Positions 26,682-33,566 of a stretch of 64,000 nucleotides of DNA are shown in pieces. A program made the translations under genes and the position numbers. The number at the start of each line of letters is the position of its first letter. Position 1 is the first letter of the stretch. Origin of the DNA: Comamonadaceae bacterium (GTDB lineage Bacteria; Pseudomonadota; Gammaproteobacteria; Burkholderiales; Burkholderiaceae_C); contig CANGDZ010000010.1 in NCBI GenBank assembly GCA_947452785.1, positions 1 to 64,000 of the forward strand, read 5' to 3'. The notes under the pieces are model-generated. The model ran no database searches and was not told where the DNA came from. It worked only from the letters and a program-made list of their open reading frames with translations.

Positions 26682-27104
26682 ATGATCCGAAATTTTCCAC
26701 GCCTGAATACGGTCTGCCTGCAATGGTTGGCCGCTGCCTTGTGCACACTTACACTCAACGCCAGTGCGGCTACGGCCGCGCCCGAACCCAACGCGACTGC
26801 AGCTACGACTTACACCACCAAAGCCGGCGACACGGTGGAGCGCCTGCTGAAAAACGCCATGCCCGACAGCCCACTGAACCCCGGCTTGCTGCGCAAAGCC
26901 TTGGCCGAGGCCAACCCCAACGTGGTCACCGGTAAAGCAGGACAAAAATTCAAAGCCGGCACGGCCATTAACTTGCCTGAGCACAGCACGCTGGTGCGCA
27001 ACACCTTGGAGGCTTTTGTGCCCCCAGGTTCCGAAGGATTTTCACGGAGCGGCAACAGCGCCAGCGACCCCGCATCGCGCCGGCACTGGATCCGGTACCC
27101 TTGA
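26682..27104 (+). CDS. Small secreted protein with LysM/FimV-like domain
   Basis: A 140-residue protein with a signal peptide (ending near ASAATAA) and a LysM-like or FimV N-terminal-like segment (about 44-95: YTTKAGDTVERLLKNAM, then KFKAGTAINLPE). Such domains bind peptidoglycan. The C terminus is Ser/Arg rich and short. The start at 26682 (MIRNFPR) is preferred over 26631, which would overlap flgT by 37 bases and lacks a signal peptide. The stop overlaps the next start by 4 bases (TTGA). Its role next to ring-forming proteins is probably envelope anchoring, which is inference. Confidence 0.6.
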   Translation: MIRNFPRLNTVCLQWLAAALCTLTLNASAATAAPEPNATAATTYTTKAGDTVERLLKNAMPDSPLNPGLLRKALAEANPNVVTGKAGQKFKAGTAINLPEHSTLVRNTLEAFVPPGSEGFSRSGNSASDPASRRHWIRYP

Positions 27105-28324
27105 TCACCGGCGCCGACGCGCTCGGCCTGCCCGGACGGGTGAACCCTCTTTTCTTAGAGGGCCCCCTGCTGCCGATTGAGACCCCGGTCGCCAAAGAGC
27201 TGCAACTGCGCGATGGACAAGTCGTGCAAGCCACCCTGCGCTTGAACGGTGGACAACCCGAATTGATGCTGCGCGGGCGCATCATCAACACGCCGATGTT
27301 GATGCTCGGTCACCTGGCCCCCACCGTGTGGATGAAAGTGGTGCAAACCCCGCAAGGCGGCTGGGCCCTGCAGCCCACCAAAGAGCCACCGACCCCAGCC
27401 TTGCAGGCGGTGACGCCCTTGTCGCCGCCCATGACGCCGTCGTTGTCGCAAGTGGCCAGCATGCCGCCTGCCCTGCTGCCCTCGGTCTATTCACGAATGG
27501 CCAATTTGCTGTTCAGACCGCCGGGGCCGTCGGACGTGACCCAGTTGTTTCGGCCCGGCACGCTGGATGCGTTGCTCAAGACCTTGGCGCGCCCCGACCT
27601 GCAGGCACAGTGGCGAGGCATGCAACTGTCCATGGCACAAATTACACCTGAAGCCATCTCGCGGGCTTTGGCCAGTGCCTTGGGCGCTGAAGTCTGGCTG
27701 TCCCGCGGCCAGTCTGCGCCCACCAGCGACCCCAAGCTCTTGTTGCGCAAACTGATACAGGCCCTGCAGTCAACAGACAAATCAGCCAACTCGCTGCGCT
27801 TGGTGCAGAGCGACGAGCCCGACGACCTCGTTCAAACCCTGAGCGCTGGCCAGCGCGACAGCGACACGCCGCCCGCCACTTTTGCCCAGTTACAGCATGC
27901 CTTTGAGGAAATGGAATCGGCCCAAGTGCAAGCGGTGCAAGCCCAGGCCCAGCGCGAAGTGCTGTTTCGCATGACCCTGCCCTTTGTAGACGCGGAACCG
28001 GTGGAACTGGTGTTTCGCCGCGAGCCGCGCAACAGCGATCAACTGCCCCTGCTCACGGTGAATGTGCATTCACGCAGCGAAGCCTATGGGCCGGTCTGGC
28101 TCAAGACCCAGCTCGAAGGCAGCCAACACATTGACCTGACGATGTGGGCTGAAAAAGCTGACGTGGCCAGCACCGCCCGGCAACGCAGCAGCGAGCTCGG
28201 CCAGCAACTGCAACAAGCCGGGCTGACCATGCGCAGCTTTCAAATTGTGCACGGTGCGCGCCCCGTGGCCCCCGCCGACTTCACGCCTACAGGCCGCGGC
28301 CTGGTGGTGGACATGTCGGCGTAA
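27101..28324 (+). CDS. Second FliK-like protein
   Basis: A 407-residue protein with no signal peptide. The C-terminal 110 residues (from about PLLTVNVHSRSEAYGPVWLKTQL through LGQQLQQAGLTMRSFQIVHG) have the pattern of the FliK/Flg_hook C-terminal domain, and a Pro/Leu/Gln-rich region precedes it. Directly downstream is an FhlB-type truncated FlhB, a pairing known from other proteobacteria. The likely start is TTG at 27101 overlapping the stop of the previous gene; no strong ribosome-binding site is seen and a downstream start is possible. Whether it measures hook length or serves another role is unknown. Confidence 0.65.
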   Translation: MITGADALGLPGRVNPLFLEGPLLPIETPVAKELQLRDGQVVQATLRLNGGQPELMLRGRIINTPMLMLGHLAPTVWMKVVQTPQGGWALQPTKEPPTPALQAVTPLSPPMTPSLSQVASMPPALLPSVYSRMANLLFRPPGPSDVTQLFRPGTLDALLKTLARPDLQAQWRGMQLSMAQITPEAISRALASALGAEVWLSRGQSAPTSDPKLLLRKLIQALQSTDKSANSLRLVQSDEPDDLVQTLSAGQRDSDTPPATFAQLQHAFEEMESAQVQAVQAQAQREVLFRMTLPFVDAEPVELVFRREPRNSDQLPLLTVNVHSRSEAYGPVWLKTQLEGSQHIDLTMWAEKADVASTARQRSSELGQQLQQAGLTMRSFQIVHGARPVAPADFTPTGRGLVVDMSA

Positions 28325-28353
28325 GTGAAAAATCAGCACAGCATGAGGCACGC

Positions 28354-28641
28354 ATGAGCAGTTATCACCGCAAAGCCGTCGCGCTGGCCTATGGCCGCAA
28401 CCCTGTGCCAGTGGTCGTCGCCAAAGGCGAAGACGAATTGGCCATTCAAATGCTCGAAGAAGCGCAGCGTCAAGGCGTATTTGTATCAGAAGACCCTCAG
28501 CTGCTGGCCTTGCTCAGTCGTTTGAATGTGGACCAGGAAATTCCGCCCGAACTTTATACGGCGGTGGCGGTCATCTTGTCTTGGGTGTATTGGCTCAAGG
28601 GCATGCGCCCGGGCGACGAAAAGAAGAATCAAACCTCTTGA
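28354..28641 (+). CDS. fhlB: FhlB-type protein, FlhB cytoplasmic-domain paralogue
   Basis: A 95-residue protein matching only the C-terminal cytoplasmic domain of FlhB/YscU (AVALAYGRNPVPVVVAKGEDELAIQML, then IPPELYTAVAVILSWVYWL). It has no TM region and no NPxH autocleavage motif, since the sequence begins after that point. In bacteria where it was studied, FhlB-type proteins can substitute for the cleaved FlhB C-terminal fragment. A GAGG ribosome-binding site precedes the ATG. Its stop is one base from the convergent flgN stop, so no separate terminator is available. Confidence 0.85.
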   Translation: MSSYHRKAVALAYGRNPVPVVVAKGEDELAIQMLEEAQRQGVFVSEDPQLLALLSRLNVDQEIPPELYTAVAVILSWVYWLKGMRPGDEKKNQTS

Positions 28642-28642
28642 T

Positions 28643-29059
28643 TCAGACCTCTTGGTAACCCCGACCTCTGCCGTATCGGGCCATTTGGCCTAGCCGGTCA
28701 TAAACTTCAACGGGGCTGCTGGCATGCCCCGCGCTCAGACTGCGCAAGGCACCGCGAATGGCATCGAGTTTGCGCTCAATCAGCACGGCGTTGCGCCTGT
28801 GCATGTCCTGGCAGTCCACCAAAATTTCTTTCACATCTTGCCAATCCGGGTTGGCTTGCAAGGCCTCGCTGTCTGGGCAAATTCGCGCCAACTCGGCAAG
28901 CAAATCTGTCTTGGCGGTTTGCAATTGCTCAAAGCGATCCAGGTCCTGCACTTTCAAGGCCTCAAACTCCAAGGCCAACAACTGCTGCAGTTGTTCGGCC
29001 ACGGGCAAGGCCAGCGCTTGCGTAGCTGCCTCTGCGTTCAAATGACCTGATTCACTCAT
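28643..29059 (-). CDS. flgN: FlgN-type export chaperone
   Basis: Helical cytoplasmic chaperone of 138 residues for the hook-filament junction proteins FlgK and FlgL, both encoded in this window. The sequence is rich in Leu, Gln, Glu and Ala with the FlgN pattern LLALEFEALKVQDLDRFEQLQTAKTDLLAEL. It follows flgM by 6 bases, in the standard flgA-flgM-flgN order. It may have to handle an unusually large FlgK here. Confidence 0.88.
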   Translation of the reverse strand: MSESGHLNAEAATQALALPVAEQLQQLLALEFEALKVQDLDRFEQLQTAKTDLLAELARICPDSEALQANPDWQDVKEILVDCQDMHRRNAVLIERKLDAIRGALRSLSAGHASSPVEVYDRLGQMARYGRGRGYQEV

Positions 29060-29065
29060 GCGAGC

Positions 29066-29398
29066 TTATTCTTGAATCATTTGCTCGATCGCATGAAAGC
29101 TCTCGGCAATGCGTCGGGGATCCAGCGGATACATGCCATCTTCAATGGCTTTCTTGATCGACTCCACCTTGGCACGGTCAAAACCAGGCTGATCGGCCAC
29201 GCGCTTTGTCACATTAGACAGATGCAATTGATCTGCGCCCGCTGTTTTGGGCTTGGCGGCCACGGCGGCAGGGTCCAGCCCCGCATTTTCGCGAGCGATC
29301 ACACCCAATGCGGCTTTGCTGTCTGTTTTGGACGCAGAACCACGCGCGCCACTGTCTGGCGCAGGGCGCCTCACATTGTTATAAATTCCATCGGTCAT
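29066..29398 (-). CDS. flgM: Anti-sigma-28 factor FlgM
   Basis: Secreted anti-sigma factor of 110 residues that holds FliA until the hook is complete. The disordered N terminus and the conserved C-terminal helices (FDRAKVESIKKAIEDGMYPLDPRRIAESF) are present. A sigma-28 promoter (29474-29500) precedes it, giving the usual autoregulatory loop, and a small GCCGG/CCGGC hairpin (29423-29436) lies in the leader about 25-38 bases before the ATG. Confidence 0.93.
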   Translation of the reverse strand: MTDGIYNNVRRPAPDSGARGSASKTDSKAALGVIARENAGLDPAAVAAKPKTAGADQLHLSNVTKRVADQPGFDRAKVESIKKAIEDGMYPLDPRRIAESFHAIEQMIQE

Positions 29399-29473
29399 GG
29401 CTTGCTCACTTTCTTATCCTATGCCGGAATGCCGGCTGGGTATTACTGCAGCTTTTAAGACTGGTCATCCTTA

Positions 29474-29500
29474 GTATCGGCACATCCCGAAAAAACTTGA
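29474..29500 (-). promoter_or_regulatory. Sigma-28 promoter of flgM-flgN
   Basis: Minus strand: TCAAGTTT (29500-29493), 11 bases, GCCGATAC (29481-29474). One of the best matches in the window. Predicted start near 29467, about 69 bases before flgM, downstream of flgA. Confidence 0.85.
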
Positions 29501-29523
29501 GAAAAGAAATGATTTATTTTGCT

Positions 29524-30402
29524 TTACAGACCTTTGACCGCGTTCGGGCCGGTCACCACGCCAGACATATTACGGCCTGACTCGGTATTTTTCAACTTGA
29601 CCTGCTCGCCCATGCGGCCATCTTGCAAGGCCTCGACACGCACCCGAATCTGAAAATCCGCGCTATTGCCCACCGTCATCATCACCTGCTGGCCCATTTT
29701 GACCAGCACAGCACGTCGAATATCATGCGTTCGCACCGGCGTACCCGCTGGCAAGTCACGCACCAATTCGGCCATGGTCGCGTCTTGGAGCGAAGTCAAC
29801 TGCGTGGCATCCACCTGCCCGTTCACCGGCGCTGGGGCGTCCACCTCCTGCAGCATCTCGGGCATCAGCACCGTGCCGCGTTGCTGCAACTGTCTAACCA
29901 CCACCATTTTCGTAGCAGGCCCTGATGCGGCAGCGCCAGATCGCGCTGACCCGCCCGAGCCGACCGACAAGATTCTCAAATACACCTGCCACAAAGGTGT
30001 CACATTCACATTTTGCGCCGCCGACCCGGCCACTGCTGGGCAACGCACGCGGACCGTTTCACGCGAAGCAAAAGGGTGGTCAATCCACAACACCCGCTCG
30101 CAAGGCAATACCTGCAAACGGTTGTCCATGGGGGCAATTTGGACTTCGTCCGGGCTGCCACCACTGGTTTGGGCCATCCATTGACGTACTTGAGCCTGCA
30201 TTTTCTCTGCCGGCGTGGCGCTTGCTGACGCCGCATCGCTCGTACCTTTTCTGGTCGTACTCACTGTGTCGACCCCAGATGCCGCAACTTGAGGTGCAGG
30301 CGTCGCAGCCCAAGCCATCCACGCCCAACCCCATACTGCAACCAGGCACAGCATTTGCATGGTTTTGGCAGGTGTTGAAGTTTTGACACGCGGTTTGAAC
30401 AT
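29524..30402 (-). CDS. flgA: Flagellar P-ring assembly chaperone FlgA
   Basis: Periplasmic chaperone for the P-ring protein FlgI. With the ATG at 30402 (MFKPRVK) it has 292 residues, a charged n-region and a signal peptide ending near AWMAWA. The C-terminal SAF-like FlgA domain is clear (VNGQVDATQLTSLQDATMAEL, then AVLVKMGQQVMMTVGNSADFQIRVRVEALQDG). The start is uncertain: 30429 overlaps the divergent gene, and 30360 or 30354 would give a signal with no positive charge. A sigma-54-like site at 30413-30429 would start transcription almost at 30402. Confidence 0.9.
   Translation of the reverse strand: MFKPRVKTSTPAKTMQMLCLVAVWGWAWMAWAATPAPQVAASGVDTVSTTRKGTSDAASASATPAEKMQAQVRQWMAQTSGGSPDEVQIAPMDNRLQVLPCERVLWIDHPFASRETVRVRCPAVAGSAAQNVNVTPLWQVYLRILSVGSGGSARSGAAASGPATKMVVVRQLQQRGTVLMPEMLQEVDAPAPVNGQVDATQLTSLQDATMAELVRDLPAGTPVRTHDIRRAVLVKMGQQVMMTVGNSADFQIRVRVEALQDGRMGEQVKLKNTESGRNMSGVVTGPNAVKGL
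30343..30359 (+). promoter_or_regulatory. Sigma-54-like promoter of the LysM-transglycosylase gene
   Basis: CAGGCACAGCATTTGCA has GG (30345-30346) and GC (30357-30358) 10 bases apart, with a GCAC and TTTGCA context near consensus; only the T before GG is replaced by A. It lies inside the 5' part of flgA on the opposite strand. Predicted start near 30370. Confidence 0.55.
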
Positions 30403-30412
30403 ACTCTGAACA

Positions 30413-30429
30413 CGCAAAAATAATGCCAT
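30413..30429 (-). promoter_or_regulatory. Sigma-54-like promoter of flgA
   Basis: The minus strand reads ATGGCATTATTTTTGCG, with GG and GC 10 bases apart. Predicted start near 30402, which would leave no leader for the flgA start chosen here, so either the start or the site needs revision. Confidence 0.45.
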
Positions 30430-31738
30430 GCGCCTCGATGACGCCCTCTCGCCCACCCCGATACTGACACCCAGCTCAGCCGGGGACAGTGCGGCCGCCG
30501 GCGACGCGGCAGCCAGCGCATCGAGCTCAGGCTTCAAGCAAGCCTGGAACGACGTGCAGTCGGTGCGCACCGTCCAGGCGGGGGACAACTTGGTGAGCAT
30601 TGTGCGACAGCACGCCCAAGCACAAGGCGTGAACCTCACAGACTCGCAAACCTACCGTTACGCACAGAGCTTGGCTACTAGCAATGGCATGCCCAATGCC
30701 AACCGCATATACCCCGGCCAACAACTGAACATGGGAGCCCTGACGGCCCAATGGCAAGAACCCGGGGTAGAACGGAGCCCAACCCTGAACAGCGATTCAA
30801 GCAACACCCCAACCAGCCTCACTGCGGCCAACGCGCCGCCGCCGTCCACGGCGTCCGTGCTTTCGGCCAAAATCGCGCAGCGCCCGGCACAACCCTCTAA
30901 ACTGCCTCACGCATTTTCCGCCGCTGTGCCCAACCGAGCCAGCAACGCCACCATTCCCAAAAGCAACCCGCAAAGCAGCACCAGTACAGGTGGCAATACA
31001 GGTGCAAGCATTTTGGGCGCGCCCAACCCGGTGCTGGACAAGACGCTGGACCGTGCGGTCAGCAAAGGTTTTATCCCTGCCAACGAAAAACAAGCGGTCT
31101 ATCAAAAAGTCTTACAAATGGCCAACAAGCATGGCTTTGCACCCGATGACTTTGCACGCATGACCTTGATGGAAAGCGATGGCATGAACCCCAAGGCCAG
31201 CAACCAACGCTGCCATGGCATTATCCAGTTCTGCGACGGCCCGGCGCGAGGCGCCGCTGCCGTGGGCATGGCCAACAACCCCAAATCGATTTTGGGCTTG
31301 AGCGTCTATCAGCAACTGCATTTGACCGACACCTACCTGCAAAAAGCCGGACTGAACAAACAACAAGGCAGCGTACCGCTCGACGATTTGTACCTGTCCG
31401 TCTTGCAGCCTTCTGCACGCAGCGAGACCCGTGCTGATGCGCCCTTGGGCATTCCGGGCAACCAAGCCGGGGCCTTGTACAACGACAAAACCACGAGCAA
31501 CACCATCACGCGCCAGTCACTGATTCGCGGCTTGGTGCAAAACGCACAGCGCGTGCTGGGCCTGGATCGCGCTGATGTCAAACGCCCTGAAAATCGGGCG
31601 CAAATAACGGGCGAGCCTTTGATTCAAAACGCTCCTCAAGCCGCTTCTGCCGCAAGCACGTCGAGCACATCACGCGTGCAAACGCAAAGCGGTGCAAGCT
31701 ACGCATCGTTAGATTCGACGACCAAACAATTGCGTTGA
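30428..31738 (+). CDS. LysM and lytic-transglycosylase-like protein
   Basis: A 436-residue protein. A LysM module sits at about residues 47-100 (VRTVQAGDNLVSIVRQHAQ, then RIYPGQQLNM). After a long Ser/Thr/Pro/Asn linker, residues about 225-390 resemble the goose-lysozyme/SLT fold: FARMTLMESDGMNP with Glu249 as candidate catalytic acid, and CHGIIQFCDGPARG in place of the usual GLMQ-type motif. No Sec signal peptide is visible, so export may use the flagellar route. FlgJ in this window lacks a muralytic domain, and this protein is a good candidate to open peptidoglycan for the rod. The ATG has no clear Shine-Dalgarno. The 3' end is followed by nested inverted repeats. Confidence 0.65.
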   Translation: MRLDDALSPTPILTPSSAGDSAAAGDAAASASSSGFKQAWNDVQSVRTVQAGDNLVSIVRQHAQAQGVNLTDSQTYRYAQSLATSNGMPNANRIYPGQQLNMGALTAQWQEPGVERSPTLNSDSSNTPTSLTAANAPPPSTASVLSAKIAQRPAQPSKLPHAFSAAVPNRASNATIPKSNPQSSTSTGGNTGASILGAPNPVLDKTLDRAVSKGFIPANEKQAVYQKVLQMANKHGFAPDDFARMTLMESDGMNPKASNQRCHGIIQFCDGPARGAAAVGMANNPKSILGLSVYQQLHLTDTYLQKAGLNKQQGSVPLDDLYLSVLQPSARSETRADAPLGIPGNQAGALYNDKTTSNTITRQSLIRGLVQNAQRVLGLDRADVKRPENRAQITGEPLIQNAPQAASAASTSSTSRVQTQSGASYASLDSTTKQLR

Positions 31739-31745
31739 CTCAAAA

Positions 31746-31792
31746 GCGGCAAACCCAGCGGCAACACCTTGCCGCTGCACACAGTTTGCCGC
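31746..31792. repeat. Nested inverted repeats with GCGGCAA core
   Basis: Outer arms GCGGCAAAC (31746-31754) and GTTTGCCGC (31784-31792) enclose inner arms CAGCGGCAA (31756-31764) and TTGCCGCTG (31769-31777) around a CACC loop. The heptamer GCGGCAA thus appears twice in each orientation within 47 bases. It sits 8 bases after the transglycosylase stop and 43 bases before the flgB sigma-54 site. It can be a 3'-end hairpin or a multi-site operator. Confidence 0.6.
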
Positions 31793-31834
31793 CGGCACGT
31801 GCAACTATTAATGCCTAGAAATACCTCAAACACC

Positions 31835-31851
31835 ATGGCACGGCTTTTGCA
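31835..31851 (+). promoter_or_regulatory. Sigma-54 promoter of the flgB operon
   Basis: ATGGCACGGCTTTTGCA is essentially the consensus -24/-12 sequence with GG (31837-31838) and GC (31849-31850) 10 bases apart. Predicted start near 31862, 83 bases before flgB. It would drive flgBCDEFGHIJKL. Confidence 0.88.
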
Positions 31852-31944
31852 ATCGACCTGGTAAGGCGGAACTTGAGTGCGCCGAGTGTCGATAAACCGG
31901 CAATGTGAAAAACAGCCCCACTACCCAACATGGAGGTGATTGCG

Positions 31945-32328
31945 ATGAGTATTTTTGATACAGCCCTGAGCACCCATGCCAAGTCGTTGAACGCGCGCAG
32001 TCAGCGCGTGGAGTTGCTGGCGCAAAACATTGCAAACGCCGACACGCCCAATTTCAAAGCCCGTGACGTCGAGTTCAAAAAAGTCTTCCGAAGTGCTTCC
32101 GAAGACACGATGCAAACCACCCACGGCCAACACATGGCCTTGCCCATCGATGAAAACTCCGACGGCACGATGTACCGCATCCCTTTCAACGTGGCCTTTG
32201 ACGGCAACACGGTCGAACTGAACGTGGAGCAAGCCCAATACGGTAAAGCAGCGGCGGAATACCAAGCCACCGTGAACTTTTTGCAAGACGAAATCAGTGG
32301 CTTGCGCAAAGCCCTGCGCGGAGAATAA
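31945..32328 (+). CDS. flgB: Flagellar proximal rod protein FlgB
   Basis: Proximal rod subunit of 127 residues. The start at 31945 (MSIFDTALSTHAKSL) is chosen because a strong Shine-Dalgarno (GGAGGTGA, 31932-31939) lies just before it; an ATG at 31930 precedes that site. The NIANADTPNFKARDVEF signature of rod proteins is present, and the C-terminal helix (VNFLQDEISGLRKALRG) completes the D0 pair. It opens the rod/hook operon. Confidence 0.97.
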   Translation: MSIFDTALSTHAKSLNARSQRVELLAQNIANADTPNFKARDVEFKKVFRSASEDTMQTTHGQHMALPIDENSDGTMYRIPFNVAFDGNTVELNVEQAQYGKAAAEYQATVNFLQDEISGLRKALRGE

Positions 32329-32330
32329 CC

Positions 32331-32759
32331 ATGTCACTGGACAATATTTTTGGCATCGGCGGCTCTGCCCTGAACGCCCAAACCGTACGCATGAACGCCG
32401 TGGCTTCCAACCTGGCCAACGCGGGTACCGTAGCGGGCTCTGATTCTGAAGCTTTTCGCGGCAAACGTGCCGTGTTCAAGGCCATCATGGCCGATCAATT
32501 GAACGGCAACAGCAACGAGAACAACAAAGGCGGCGTCAAAGTGACCGAGATCACCGATGACCCGTCACCCATCAAACGCATGCACGACCCTGGCAATCCG
32601 CAAGCCGACAAAGACGGCTATGTCTATTTGTCTAACGTGAATGAAATGACCGAGATGGTCGAAATGATGGCGGCCAACCGCTCTTACCAAAACAACGTCG
32701 AAGTGATCAATACCGCCCGTCAACTGATGATGCGCACCCTCGACATCATCAAGAGCTAA
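32331..32759 (+). CDS. flgC: Flagellar proximal rod protein FlgC
   Basis: Rod subunit of 142 residues with the N-terminal SALNAQTVRMNAVASNLANAGT helix and the C-terminal EMTEMVEMMAANRSYQNNVEVINTARQL motif. It starts two bases after the flgB stop. A loop of about 25 residues rich in Asn, Asp and Lys (GNSNENNKGGVKV) covers the centre. Confidence 0.97.
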   Translation: MSLDNIFGIGGSALNAQTVRMNAVASNLANAGTVAGSDSEAFRGKRAVFKAIMADQLNGNSNENNKGGVKVTEITDDPSPIKRMHDPGNPQADKDGYVYLSNVNEMTEMVEMMAANRSYQNNVEVINTARQLMMRTLDIIKS

Positions 32760-32774
32760 CGCAGAAAGTAAGTC

Positions 32775-33512
32775 ATGGCCAATCTAAACATGCTCAACGC
32801 GGCAACGGCAGTCACTTCAGCCACCAACCCCACGTGGAGCAGCTCGGTGCCGTCCAGCATCAAGACCACGGCGCAAGCCGCCAACGATGCCTTAACCGCC
32901 AAGACCGGCCAGTCCGGCATGGGTCAAAAAGACTTTTTGACACTGTTTACCACCCAGTTGAAGAACCAGGATCCTTTGGACCCAGTGAAAAACGAAGCCT
33001 TTGTGGCGCAGCTCGCGCAGTTCTCGCAACTCGAAGCCACCACCGGCATGGCCACCAGCCTGAGCGACTTTGTTACCAGCCAAGCCGGTCAACAAATCAC
33101 CTCCAGCTCCAACCTGATTGGCAAGAAAGTTTCTGTGCCCGACGGCCCAGCCCAACTGACGGCGGGCACGCCCGTCGAAGGCATTATCAACCTACCGACT
33201 GGCGCCGACGGCGTGCAGTTTCAGGTGTTTGATGACAAAGGCGGTTTGGTTAACACCCAGGTGCTGGGCGCACAAACCGTAGGCGATCTCAAATGGGCGT
33301 GGAACGGCGCCGACGATACCGGCAACGCCTTGCCCGACGGCGTGTACCGCTTCAAAGCCACCGCAGTGAGCCAAGGCAAAACCACCACCCCATCGGTCAG
33401 CACCATGGCCTCGGTGGTAGGTGTCAGCCAGGCCTCCGACAAAACCGTGCTGCTGCAAATTTTAGGCGGCAAGACCGTCAAGTTGGCTGACGTCACCCGC
33501 ATCGACGGCTAA
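32775..33512 (+). CDS. flgD: Hook-cap (scaffold) protein FlgD
   Basis: Hook assembly scaffold of 245 residues. The N-terminal part has the FlgD signature GQKDFLTLFTTQLKNQDPLDPVKNEAFVAQLAQFSQLE, and the C-terminal half has the tudor/FnIII-like domains (VQFQVFDDKGGLVNTQVL, WNGADDTGNALPDGVYRF). It caps the growing hook and is discarded afterwards. It may have to fit an unusually large FlgE monomer encoded next. Confidence 0.96.
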   Translation: MANLNMLNAATAVTSATNPTWSSSVPSSIKTTAQAANDALTAKTGQSGMGQKDFLTLFTTQLKNQDPLDPVKNEAFVAQLAQFSQLEATTGMATSLSDFVTSQAGQQITSSSNLIGKKVSVPDGPAQLTAGTPVEGIINLPTGADGVQFQVFDDKGGLVNTQVLGAQTVGDLKWAWNGADDTGNALPDGVYRFKATAVSQGKTTTPSVSTMASVVGVSQASDKTVLLQILGGKTVKLADVTRIDG

Positions 33513-33566
33513 TCCGTACCACCGAATTCAACCCGTACCTCTTAGCGATACCAGGAGCCATACCCC

